In this document: positions 42,526 to 50,439 of the stretch, piece after piece | How positions within the stretch are numbered: position 1 is the stretch's first letter | Layout of the letters: each line of letters begins with the position of its first letter | From: Belliella baltica DSM 15883 | GTDB taxonomy: Bacteria > Bacteroidota > Bacteroidia > Cytophagales > Cyclobacteriaceae | Length of the DNA: 64,000 bases | Direction: 5' to 3' | Assembly (NCBI RefSeq): GCF_000265405.1 | Contig: NC_018010.1 | Coordinates: forward strand, 682,001-746,000 | Notes under the pieces: model-generated | Databases searched by the model: none | What the model saw: only the letters and a program-made list of their open reading frames with translations | What the model was told of the DNA's origin: nothing | Made by a program: the position numbers and the translations under genes

Positions 42526-45345
42526 TTATCTACTCAAATATAAGTTTCTTTCGCTGTAAATTTTCAAGAAGAAATCATCCATCAAATCCTCAATAAAATA
42601 GATCGCTTCTCCGGTTGATTTCATCTCAGGACCCAATTCCTTGTTGACATTTGGGAATTTGTGGAAAGAGAAAACAGGTTCTTTGATCGCATAACCTTTT
42701 TTTACAGGTTTGAATTCAAAATCTGTCACTTTATTTTCTCCCAACATCACCTTAGTCGCATAATTGACATAAGGCTCCTGATATGCTTTACAGATAAATG
42801 GAACGGTTCTAGACGCCCTTGGGTTTGCCTCAATGATATAAACTTTATCATTTTTGATGGCAAACTGAATATTGATCAAGCCTTTTGTTTTCAGGGCTAA
42901 AGCAATCTTGTGCGTATAAGTTTCTATCTGTCTGATGACCAAATCTCCCAAATTGTATGGAGGCAACACAGCATAAGAATCTCCAGAGTGGATTCCCGCT
43001 GGCTCAATATGTTGCATGATTCCAATGATATAAACATTTTCCCCATCACAGATGGCGTCTGCCTCTGCTTCAATGGCTCCTTCTAGGAAATGATCAAGCA
43101 AAATTTCATTGTTAGGAATATCTCTTAGCACATTTACTACATGCTCTTCGAGTTCTTTTTCATTGATTACAATCTTCATCCCTTGACCTCCAAGTACATA
43201 CGAAGGTCTTACTAAAAGTGGGAAACCAATTGTCTTACACAAATCTAAAGCTTCATCTGTATTGTGGATTGTACCAAACTCAGGATAGGGAACATCATTT
43301 TCCTTCAAAAGCTGAGAAAATCTTCCTCTATCTTCTGCTAAATCTAGTGCTTCAAAACTTGTCCCTATAATTTTGATTCCATATTTATCAAGCTTCTCCG
43401 CCAATTTCAAAGCAGTCTGACCACCTAACTGAACGATCACACCTTCAGGATTTTCCTGAAGAATAATTTCATAAATATGTTCCCAAAATACCGGCTCGAA
43501 GTAAAGCTTATCAGAAATATCGAAGTCAGTAGAGACCGTTTCAGGATTACAATTGATCATAATCGTCTCGTAGCCGCACTCTTTTGCTGCCAATACTCCA
43601 TGCACACAAGAATAATCAAATTCAATTCCTTGCCCAACTCTATTTGGTCCAGACCCAAGTACGACAACTTTCTTTTTGTTGCTCGCAACAGATTCATTCT
43701 CTTCACCAAAAGTGGAATAATAGTAGGGTGTCTGTGCTTCAAATTCAGCTGCACAAGTATCAACAAGTTTGTAAACTCGCTTGATACCCATTTCTTTATA
43801 ACGCTTATCAAAAACCTCACTTTCAAGACAACCTAGCAAATGTGCTAATTGACGATCCGCATAGCCTTTTAACTTAGTCGTTTCCATCAATTCCCTCGAA
43901 ATACTATCCAAATCCTGTTTCTCGATTTCCTTCTCTAAATGAATCAACTCTTCGATTTGTTTCAAAAACCATTTATCGATCTTTGTTAAATCTTGGATTG
44001 TTCTAAATGATATGCCTAGCTTAAAAGCATCATAGACATGAAAAAGTCTGTTCCAACTTGGATTGGCAAGGCTATAAAGAATTTCATCTTGATTTTTAAG
44101 TTCTTTCCCATCAGCACCCAAGCCATTTCTTTTAATTTCAAGAGATTGACATGCTTTTTGAAGTGCTTCTTGGAAATTTCTTCCAATCCCCATTACTTCA
44201 CCGACAGCTTTCATTGAAAGGCCTAGTCTTCTATCAGATCCTTTGAATTTGTCAAAATTCCATCTTGGGATTTTTACGATCACATAATCTATTGAAGGCT
44301 CAAAAAATGCAGAAGTTGTTCCAGTAATGGAGTTTTTCAATTCATCTAAATTATAGCCGACAGCTAATTTCGCGGCTACCTTTGCAATAGGATATCCTGT
44401 CGCTTTAGAAGCCAAGGCCGATGACCGTGAAACTCTTGGATTGATTTCAATCCCAATGATTTCTTTGTTATCAGGACTTACCGCAAACTGCACATTGCAA
44501 CCACCTGCAAAAGTTCCTATGCTATTCATCATGGTGATGGCATAGTTTCGCATTCTTTGATAAACTGTATCAGGAAGTGTTTGGGCAGGCGCTACTGTGA
44601 TCGAATCACCCGTATGAACACCCATAGGGTCAAAGTTTTCGATAGAACAGATTACAATCATGTTACCGATATTATCCCTCATTACTTCAAGCTCATATTC
44701 CTTCCAGCCTAGGATACTTTGCTCAATCAGGACTTCGTGCACTGGTGAGGCCTCAAGTCCAGACATTAAAAGTTTTTCAAAGTCTTCGGCTTTCTCAACA
44801 AAAGCCCCTCCTGCACCACCCAAAGTATAGGAAGCTCTGATGATTAGTGGAAAGCCAATTTCTTGTGCGATTTCTTTTCCTTGAAGAAATGAAGTAGCTG
44901 TAGCTCCTTTGCAGACACCTACCCCGATTTTTTCTAACAAAACTTTAAACTTCTCTCTGTTCTCTGCAGTATCGATGGCGTCAATATCTACACCAATCAT
45001 TCTTACTCCGAATTTTTTCCAAATTCCTGCAACATCACAGTCGATAGCAAGATTGAGCGCTGTCTGTCCACCCATAGTTGGTAATACACAATCAATTGTT
45101 GGGTGTTCCTTTAGAATCTGAATGATAGATTTTTTTTCTAATGGGAGCAAATACACGTTGTCAGCAGTGACTGGATCAGTCATGATGGTCGCAGGATTGG
45201 AATTGATAAGCGTGACAGTGATGCCTTCTTCTCTGAGTGACCTAGCGGCTTGAGAGCCTGCGTAGTCAAATTCACAAGCTTGACCGATGACGATGGGACC
45301 TGAACCGATGATGAGTACGTGTTTGATACTGCTATCCTTAGGCAT
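42526..45345 (-). CDS. carB: Carbamoyl-phosphate synthase large subunit lacking the MGS domain
   Basis: A 939-residue CarB that makes carbamoyl phosphate for arginine and pyrimidines. Two homologous ATP-grasp halves are seen, the first starting LIIGSGPIVIGQACEFDYAG with GGQTALNLAID, the second starting VVLGSGPNRVGQGIEFDYSC with GGQTALKLAEKL. The protein ends just after the second ATP-grasp (LGPEMKSTGEA plus about 25 residues), so it lacks the roughly 130-residue MGS-like regulatory domain of the 1073-residue E. coli enzyme. Other Bacteroidota have this short form. carA is not in the window. Confidence 0.95.
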   Translation of the reverse strand: MPKDSSIKHVLIIGSGPIVIGQACEFDYAGSQAARSLREEGITVTLINSNPATIMTDPVTADNVYLLPLEKKSIIQILKEHPTIDCVLPTMGGQTALNLAIDCDVAGIWKKFGVRMIGVDIDAIDTAENREKFKVLLEKIGVGVCKGATATSFLQGKEIAQEIGFPLIIRASYTLGGAGGAFVEKAEDFEKLLMSGLEASPVHEVLIEQSILGWKEYELEVMRDNIGNMIVICSIENFDPMGVHTGDSITVAPAQTLPDTVYQRMRNYAITMMNSIGTFAGGCNVQFAVSPDNKEIIGIEINPRVSRSSALASKATGYPIAKVAAKLAVGYNLDELKNSITGTTSAFFEPSIDYVIVKIPRWNFDKFKGSDRRLGLSMKAVGEVMGIGRNFQEALQKACQSLEIKRNGLGADGKELKNQDEILYSLANPSWNRLFHVYDAFKLGISFRTIQDLTKIDKWFLKQIEELIHLEKEIEKQDLDSISRELMETTKLKGYADRQLAHLLGCLESEVFDKRYKEMGIKRVYKLVDTCAAEFEAQTPYYYSTFGEENESVASNKKKVVVLGSGPNRVGQGIEFDYSCVHGVLAAKECGYETIMINCNPETVSTDFDISDKLYFEPVFWEHIYEIILQENPEGVIVQLGGQTALKLAEKLDKYGIKIIGTSFEALDLAEDRGRFSQLLKENDVPYPEFGTIHNTDEALDLCKTIGFPLLVRPSYVLGGQGMKIVINEKELEEHVVNVLRDIPNNEILLDHFLEGAIEAEADAICDGENVYIIGIMQHIEPAGIHSGDSYAVLPPYNLGDLVIRQIETYTHKIALALKTKGLINIQFAIKNDKVYIIEANPRASRTVPFICKAYQEPYVNYATKVMLGENKVTDFEFKPVKKGYAIKEPVFSFHKFPNVNKELGPEMKSTGEAIYFIEDLMDDFFLKIYSERNLYLSR

Positions 45346-45392
45346 TATGAGTGAGGGTTTAAGAGGTGTAAATACTTATGGCTAAATTGGTG

Positions 45393-45400
45393 CAAATTTA
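45393..45400 (-). promoter_or_regulatory. Candidate carB -7 element (TAAATTTG)
   Basis: Exact TAnnTTTG match on the minus strand, about 47 bases upstream of the carB start. No clear -33 TTG. Confidence 0.4.
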
Positions 45401-45469
45401 GACAAAATTTTTAAAGTAGCCTGACAGAATAAGAATAGTTCGCCTAAAAGGATCCATAAACTTTCAAAT

Positions 45470-46099
45470 TCATCTCAAATATCCCCTTGATCTCAAGTCT
45501 TTATATATTTCTTCAATATCTTCAGGGATATCTCTTGAAGTCAACCAATTTACATCTAAACCATTAAAAATAGCCATTTTCATGATATATGGGTTATCTC
45601 CTATGATATTTCCAAGTTCTGCAAGTTCATCTTTAAACTCCAGTCTAAAATCTGGATGAAGTTTATTAATCAATAAAAGTATTTTAAAAACTCTTGCTAC
45701 TACTGCCGTTGAAAACTTCTGAGCCTTAGATGGGTGAGATCTAAATATCCTATCTTTATTCTTAGACAGAACTTCGATTAATAAAAATATATTCAATTCG
45801 ATTTCACCAATCTTGTCTTTTGTTGTTGAGACATGCTCATTAATTATCCCACTCAGAGATCGAACATCCATGCTGAGGTATCCGATTGAATAATGGTCAT
45901 TACTAATAGATTGAATTTGTTTTCCCAAGGCTTCACGAACCTTTTCTCTTTCTTCTTCTACAGAATAATCGCTAATTAGCTCAAAATAAAGGCGATTAGC
46001 CAACTTCATATCTTTTCGGAGCAAACGAAATAATAATTTGTCTTTTTCCTTGTCAGGAAGATTACTAATTGCCTCTTTAAATTCTTTTGAAAATGACAT
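45470..46099 (-). CDS. Conserved-looking soluble protein of unknown function
   Basis: About 209 residues starting at MSFSKEFKEAISNLPDKEKD (the frame is open to 46117). The protein is all-helical, highly charged, and has no signal peptide or membrane helix. I recognise no domain. The start region, with two short charged helices (LPDKEKDKLLFRLLRKD), resembles other short proteins encoded beside peptide deformylase genes in Bacteroidota, which is only an impression. It follows the deformylase gene by 36 bases and is probably co-transcribed with it. Confidence 0.7.
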   Translation of the reverse strand: MSFSKEFKEAISNLPDKEKDKLLFRLLRKDMKLANRLYFELISDYSVEEEREKVREALGKQIQSISNDHYSIGYLSMDVRSLSGIINEHVSTTKDKIGEIELNIFLLIEVLSKNKDRIFRSHPSKAQKFSTAVVARVFKILLLINKLHPDFRLEFKDELAELGNIIGDNPYIMKMAIFNGLDVNWLTSRDIPEDIEEIYKDLRSRGYLR

Positions 46100-46135
46100 A
46101 TTTTCCTTTTCTATCAAACGTGAATATACAAAAAC

Positions 46136-46621
46136 TCAACCTTTCCACTGAAAACTCTTGTCGTCAATTGCGCGCATGGTACATAAAACACCATACAAAT
46201 GATCATATTCATGTTGGACAAGTTCGGAAATATCATCTGAAACGTCCCAAGATTGCATTTCCCAGTTTTCATCCAAGTACTCTAAAGTAAGTGATTGATG
46301 CCTTTTGACTTTGACCAGCAGATTTGGGAAACTCATACAATCATCCCAAAGCTCAAACATTTCTTCACTTTGGTTCTTCAATACTGGATTGATGATGATA
46401 TAAGGCCGATCAAGATTCAAATAAAAAAGTCGCTTCATAATCCCAAGTTGCGGCGCGGCAATCCCTCTTCCGAAGCCATAAACTCTTCGAATATCTTCCA
46501 TGGCATCTTGGAGATCTTTTACCCAAGCTTCCACGAGATGAAGTTCTTCTTTCAGCACGGGTTCACAAACTTCATATAATCTTGGATCTCCAAGCTTCAC
46601 AATATCATCTATAGTCTTCAT
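46136..46621 (-). CDS. Peptide deformylase-family metalloenzyme (divergent)
   Basis: A 161-residue protein with the three deformylase motifs: GRGIAAPQLG (51-60), a metal cysteine C95 in DDCMS instead of EGCLS, and QHEYDHL (136-142) with H137, E138 and H141. All metal ligands and the catalytic Glu are present. The changed second motif and the short C-terminus set it apart from the standard enzyme, so it may be a paralogue of the essential Def rather than Def itself. Confidence 0.85.
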   Translation of the reverse strand: MKTIDDIVKLGDPRLYEVCEPVLKEELHLVEAWVKDLQDAMEDIRRVYGFGRGIAAPQLGIMKRLFYLNLDRPYIIINPVLKNQSEEMFELWDDCMSFPNLLVKVKRHQSLTLEYLDENWEMQSWDVSDDISELVQHEYDHLYGVLCTMRAIDDKSFQWKG

Positions 46622-46692
46622 TCTTTGATTTTTGAAGAATATTAAGTTTTTTTCTACTCGCTTCCAACCTTTTTTAGATAAGAAGACTCTTT

Positions 46693-47238
46693 ATGTTGAA
46701 TATGGCAAAAAACTACACCAATGAAGATGAACTGATTCAAGCCTGTAAAGAGCAAAATGCTCAGGCTCAGTTTGCGCTTTTTGAGAAGTATAAAGTAGCC
46801 ATGTTCAATTTGATCTATAGAATCTGCAATGACTATGACCAAGCGAATGACTACTTGCAGGAAGGTTTTATCGAAGTTTTCAGAAATATCAAAAACTTCC
46901 GAAATGAATCAACTCTCGGAGCTTGGATCAAAACAATTATGATTCGAAAAGCACTCAAAGGAATTAGGTCCGAGATTGCATTTGAAGAACTGAACGAGAA
47001 TATCCAATCCAATGACCTAATGCTAGACCAATGGATAGATGCAGTAATGCTCGATCAGGCAATCAGAAATTTACCCGAATCCTGCCGAGCGGTCTTTGTC
47101 CTTTATGAAATCGAGGGATATTCCCATCAAGAAATCTCCAACATGCTCAAAGTGAGTGTTGGGACTTCTAAGTCGCAGCTTCATTACGCTAAAAAACTAT
47201 TACAGAAAGCCCTAAGCAAAACCTACTATTCAAAATGA
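46693..47238 (+). CDS. ECF-type RNA polymerase sigma factor
   Basis: A 181-residue sigma-70 family protein. Region 2 (about 27-93) includes NLIYRICNDYDQANDYLQEGFIEVFRNIK and region 4 (about 120-172) has LPESCRAVFVLYEIEGYSHQEIS with an SKSQLHYAKKLL helix. No region 3. The start is ATG 46693, or ATG 46702 three codons later. The downstream gene overlaps by four bases and encodes a membrane protein, so the pair is a sigma/anti-sigma unit. Confidence 0.93.
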   Translation: MLNMAKNYTNEDELIQACKEQNAQAQFALFEKYKVAMFNLIYRICNDYDQANDYLQEGFIEVFRNIKNFRNESTLGAWIKTIMIRKALKGIRSEIAFEELNENIQSNDLMLDQWIDAVMLDQAIRNLPESCRAVFVLYEIEGYSHQEISNMLKVSVGTSKSQLHYAKKLLQKALSKTYYSK

Positions 47239-47966
47239 AAGATCCCGAACATAATTCTTGGAAAAACCGCTTGCCAGAGCATCTTCCGGATGAAATTGTC
47301 TGGGGTAAGATCTTGGGTGAAAAATTCTTGGATCAGCAGGTGTCTAGTCTGAAAAATCAACTTCCTATTCATACTCCAAAAGAAAATTTATGGTTTGGGA
47401 TACAGAAAGGCATAGAACGCAAAAAGCGAATAATAGTATTTTATAGATTTTCTGCAGCAGCAGTATTCCTTTTTGGAATTTGGGGGATGATTTGGTTAGC
47501 AAAGCAAAAAAGCGTCTTTGAAGAAGAGTTCTTGATGACTGACATTACAAATACAATCACCATCCAACCAACTTTGATTCAAGCTCCACCACAAGATGTA
47601 ATGGAAATCAATAGTACTTCACCCTCAAAAAAAGAGCTTACAACTTCTCCTGAATTGATTCCAACAATTAAAAAGGAAGAGATAGTGAAGGAAATAGAGG
47701 TTGCTATTCCTCTCCCAGAAATCTTCGTAGCAGAAATTTATACAGATGAAATAGAAAATGAGCTTGACACTGCAAAGGACATCAAGGGGAGTAAAAAAGT
47801 AATTGCAGTCAATTGGGAAGAACCTAACCGACGGATCAAGATTGATGGGTTTAACGTAGAGCTTTCTGATAAAGAACTGAAGGCTATCAAAGATTTAAAT
47901 AATAGAAAGAAAGGTAGGCTCAGGCTACAAATCAATGCGCTGACGGCCCGACTTTATGAACAATAA
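47235..47966 (+). CDS. Single-span membrane protein, probable anti-sigma factor
   Basis: A 243-residue protein with a cytoplasmic N-terminal part (1-66), one membrane helix (about 68-88) and a mostly Glu/Lys/Pro-rich periplasmic part. The N-terminus carries two copies of an L-P-x-H-x-P-x-E-x-x-W motif at 13-23 and 43-53. The four-base overlap with the ECF sigma gene and the topology argue for an anti-sigma factor; I do not see the zinc-binding H-x3-C-x2-C motif, so this is by context. Confidence 0.7.
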   Translation: MKDPEHNSWKNRLPEHLPDEIVWGKILGEKFLDQQVSSLKNQLPIHTPKENLWFGIQKGIERKKRIIVFYRFSAAAVFLFGIWGMIWLAKQKSVFEEEFLMTDITNTITIQPTLIQAPPQDVMEINSTSPSKKELTTSPELIPTIKKEEIVKEIEVAIPLPEIFVAEIYTDEIENELDTAKDIKGSKKVIAVNWEEPNRRIKIDGFNVELSDKELKAIKDLNNRKKGRLRLQINALTARLYEQ

Positions 47967-47985
47967 ACAGCTGAATACCTAAAAT

Positions 47986-47997
47986 CCTGTGCACAGG
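47986..47997. promoter_or_regulatory. Palindrome between the anti-sigma-like and secreted-protein genes
   Basis: CCTGTGCACAGG is a perfect 12-base palindrome, extended imperfectly to AATCC...GGGATT, in the 58-base gap before the start at 48025. Its place suggests an operator, but no regulator is known. Confidence 0.3.
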
Positions 47998-48024
47998 GAT
48001 TATTCAACCAAAACACACAAACCA

Positions 48025-48777
48025 ATGAAAAAACTTATCATTCTCATCTTCTTATGTAGCTTCAGCTACCTTGCACAGGCACAATTGAAAAGTAATACGC
48101 CAAATTACATTGCGTCATTTAAGCGCTTTGCTGAAAATAATCCGCAATATTTTAGTGATACTCTAGAATTTAAGCTTCCTAATTCTGCATCTGTAATGGT
48201 TTATTATAATCCTGATGATTATGATACTCAGCAAATCGAAGAAGAAATTACGTCTTCCCTAAAAAGAGCTGTCAAAATCTCCGAAAATGAAGTGCGAAAC
48301 TATTATCTAAATCCAAATTTCTGGGAAAGTGAACTAGAATTTGTAACTAGAGATTTATACCAACAGTATGCAAATCATAAGACAAGCTACACAATAGGAA
48401 TCCCTGTTGGGCTTGACTTTATAGCAGGGAGATTCGCCCCTGAAATGGGATTTAGGATTATTGCTGACCTTAAAAAATTTGGACTTGGAGCTTCAATTAC
48501 CAATACAACATTCTTCACTGATAAAGTTGAGGGAGGGGTAAGAGTTCATCATAATCCATTTTTAAATGCAGAAATTGATTTGAATCCATTCAAAAGAGCC
48601 TCGAGTACCATTCAAGCTGGGTATTTACTTAAAAGCTCAGGTCCAGTATTTACAGGCAATACTTTCAGGCTTGCTTACAGATATCAGGTAAAAGGCAACC
48701 TCCAACTCAACGCTGGCTTTATTTTCACAGATAATGTGAAAACAATTATACCAACAGTGGGTGTTAGGTTGTTTTAG
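48025..48777 (+). CDS. Secreted protein, possibly outer membrane
   Basis: About 250 residues beginning with the signal peptide MKKLIILIFLCSFSYLAQAQ. The frame is open back to 47989 but the Met at 48025 gives the normal signal. The first half (about 25-115) is mixed and charged; the second half (about 125-250) has short alternating strands such as TYTIGIPVGLDFIAGRF-type segments and ends PTVGVRLF, consistent with a membrane beta-barrel. I do not recognise the family. It follows the sigma/anti-sigma pair and may be under that sigma factor. Confidence 0.65.
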   Translation: MKKLIILIFLCSFSYLAQAQLKSNTPNYIASFKRFAENNPQYFSDTLEFKLPNSASVMVYYNPDDYDTQQIEEEITSSLKRAVKISENEVRNYYLNPNFWESELEFVTRDLYQQYANHKTSYTIGIPVGLDFIAGRFAPEMGFRIIADLKKFGLGASITNTTFFTDKVEGGVRVHHNPFLNAEIDLNPFKRASSTIQAGYLLKSSGPVFTGNTFRLAYRYQVKGNLQLNAGFIFTDNVKTIIPTVGVRLF

Positions 48778-48788
48778 TCTAAAATTCT

Positions 48789-48835
48789 AAAAATCAGGCT
48801 ATACTCAGGTTTCTAGAAGTATATCCTGATTTTTT
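48789..48835. terminator. Bidirectional terminator between the secreted-protein gene and higA
   Basis: Arms 48789-48803 and 48820-48835 (AAAAATCAGG / CCTGATTTTT core, extended with one wobble pair) with A/T tracts, between convergent genes. Confidence 0.75.
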
Positions 48836-48862
48836 CAAAAAAATTACTCCTATCTAAAACTC

Positions 48863-49219
48863 TTAATAATCTTGAATCAATACATCAGTTGGGATTTTTA
48901 AGTTGGTACTTAGTTTTCTGATCATTTCTAAAGTTAGTTTTCGTTTTTTATTCATGACTTCACTAACGCGACTTTTAAAACCAATCATCTCAACCAAGTC
49001 CTTTTGCTTTAATCCCATTTGTTCCATTCTGAAATTAATTGCAGCAATGGGGTCAGGCATTTCAATTGGGAAATTCTCTTTTTCGTAGTTATCAATGATA
49101 ATGGATAAGATTTCCAATTCATCACCTTCCTCAGTACCTTTCTTAGCATCAAAAATCACCTCTAATCTAGTAAGTGCATTTTGATAATCTTTCTCGTTTT
49201 TTATTGGTTTAATTTTCAT
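48863..49219 (-). CDS. higA: HigA-type antitoxin
   Basis: About 118 residues starting MKIKPIKNEKDYQNALTR; the frame is open to 49312, but the family start and the one-base gap from the toxin stop fix 49219. It has the HigA N-terminal region (ALTRLEVIFDAKKGTEEGDE) and a C-terminal XRE helix-turn-helix (about 60-110: LKQKDLVEMIGFKSRVSEVM). It neutralises the upstream-encoded HigB and should repress their promoter. Confidence 0.92.
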   Translation of the reverse strand: MKIKPIKNEKDYQNALTRLEVIFDAKKGTEEGDELEILSIIIDNYEKENFPIEMPDPIAAINFRMEQMGLKQKDLVEMIGFKSRVSEVMNKKRKLTLEMIRKLSTNLKIPTDVLIQDY

Positions 49220-49220
49220 C

Positions 49221-49514
49221 TTAAATTTCGTTTGCATTGATTTTATCGTACTCAGCATGTGTCCCAATAAACCGTATCCAACAAAGCTGATATTCAAAGT
49301 TGAACTTGGCAATTAATCGATAATCATTTCCTTTAATGTTGAAAACAATTCGATTATTTTTTAGAATACTTGCACTAGGATACTCTATTTTAAGATCTTG
49401 AATGGATGACCAATTAGATTTTTCAGTTTCACGATACCAAATTTTCAATTGTTGTTCACAATTAGCGTGTTTTTCCCAAAAATCTCTTAAAGTCCCTCTA
49501 GAAAATATTTTCAC
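49221..49514 (-). CDS. higB: HigB-type mRNA interferase toxin
   Basis: A 97-residue HigB (RelE superfamily, HigB_toxin family), recognised from MKIFSRGTLRDFWEKH, the SWSS/NWSSIQDLK region, NRIVFNIKGNDYRLIAKF and the FIGTHAEYDKI ending. HigB cleaves ribosome-bound mRNA. The start codon is GTG (49512-49514). A TATATTTG element and two palindromes lie directly upstream. It is a different family member from the toxin at 3.2-3.5 kb. Confidence 0.94.
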   Translation of the reverse strand: MKIFSRGTLRDFWEKHANCEQQLKIWYRETEKSNWSSIQDLKIEYPSASILKNNRIVFNIKGNDYRLIAKFNFEYQLCWIRFIGTHAEYDKINANEI

Positions 49515-49525
49515 ACCAAATTTAC

Positions 49526-49573
49526 TTGTTTAAAACAAATATAAAGAAAAAAGTTACCAAAACGATAACTTTT
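49526..49573. promoter_or_regulatory. higBA promoter with two operator-like palindromes
   Basis: Minus-strand TATATTTG (49536-49543) matches TAnnTTTG. A 13-base palindrome TTGTTTAAAACAA (49526-49538) overlaps it, and AAAAGTTA / TAACTTTT arms (49549-49556 and 49566-49573, 9-base spacer) cover the expected -33 region. The layout fits autorepression by HigA or the HigBA complex. Confidence 0.6.
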
Positions 49574-49614
49574 AATTTCTTGATTTGAAGCTCTTATCTC
49601 AAGAGTTTTAATTC

Positions 49615-50193
49615 TTAACCCTTCTTCTCCACCAACAAATCCGTAATATCATTCATGGCTTTGACCTTGTACTCAAAATCTCCTTTGAGCGTATCGCGAT
49701 AGGCGTTGAGGTTTTGTAGCAGGTCATCAATTTCCTCGGGGAGCACTTCTTCCAGCAATTGTCGAAGCCTTTTGGCTGTAGTAGGGGATTTTCCATTGGT
49801 GCTGATCGCAATTTTTAGATTTCCTTTTGTGACGATTCCTCCTAAGTAAAAATCACAAAGTTCTGGTGTATCAGCTACATTGACGAGAATATATCTTTCC
49901 TTGGCTTCATCATGAATCTTTCTGTTGATCTCTGGGAAATTCGTCGCCGCAATAACGATGTGCTTCCCTCCAAGATACTTTTCATGATAAATATCTTGAA
50001 TCAAAGTAACATTAGCCGCTGACTCTGCCAATTCCAAAAATTCAGCATTGAATTCTTTTGAAACTGCCGTCACCTGAGCTTCGGGACTGCTTTTGAGCAG
50101 AAAACTCAATTTCTCAGTTCCCACAAACCCTCCACCAACGAGCAGAAAGTTTAATTCATGGGCTTTGAGGAAAATGGGATATAATCGATTCAT
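49615..50193 (-). CDS. Precorrin-2 dehydrogenase/siroheme synthase N-domain protein
   Basis: A 192-residue protein matching the N-terminal half of CysG (Met8p-like): YPIFLKAHELNFLLVGGGFVG (NAD-binding Gly-rich loop), VIAATNFPEINRKI, VNVADTPELCDFYLGGIVTKGNLKIAISTNGKSPT. It oxidises precorrin-2 to sirohydrochlorin and probably inserts iron. With the cobA gene 246 bases upstream it supplies siroheme to the sulfite reductase. The methyltransferase half of CysG is a separate gene here. Confidence 0.93.
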   Translation of the reverse strand: MNRLYPIFLKAHELNFLLVGGGFVGTEKLSFLLKSSPEAQVTAVSKEFNAEFLELAESAANVTLIQDIYHEKYLGGKHIVIAATNFPEINRKIHDEAKERYILVNVADTPELCDFYLGGIVTKGNLKIAISTNGKSPTTAKRLRQLLEEVLPEEIDDLLQNLNAYRDTLKGDFEYKVKAMNDITDLLVEKKG

Positions 50194-50232
50194 TTATTCT
50201 GATTTTATTGAAGGAAATTGGATTGTAATAAA

Positions 50233-50358
50233 GTGGAAATACGATTGATATATGATTGAAACAGGAACTTTTGCAGAAATTCATATAACGAAAAGATTCG
50301 GGGGAAATTAGATATAGAATAGAAATAGGGTGGAAATACAGTTGAAATGTATTGAAAT
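50233..50358. repeat. Degenerate GTGGAAATAC...TTGAAA repeats
   Basis: Two related segments of about 30 bases (50233-50262 and 50330-50358) share GTGGAAATAC, then TTGA and TTGAAA at the same spacing, within the 246-base gap between cobA and the dehydrogenase gene. A related GAAATA-rich stretch lies at 59705-59760. Rest of the gap: no gene seen. Confidence 0.4.
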
Positions 50359-50439
50359 AAGGGGATAAATATTTCGCGAAGCAAATTTCAGCGAAGCCAT
50401 ATTTCTATCTTATTTCGCAACGTATATTTCTAAAATATA

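Noticed and set aside
43477..43836. 119-codon plus-strand frame inside carB
   Set aside because: Antisense shadow of a well-conserved gene; composition is that of reversed codons and no family is recognised.
42526..45345. carB considered as truncated by mutation
   Set aside because: The end is clean, both ATP-grasp halves are complete, and short CarB proteins are known in Bacteroidota.
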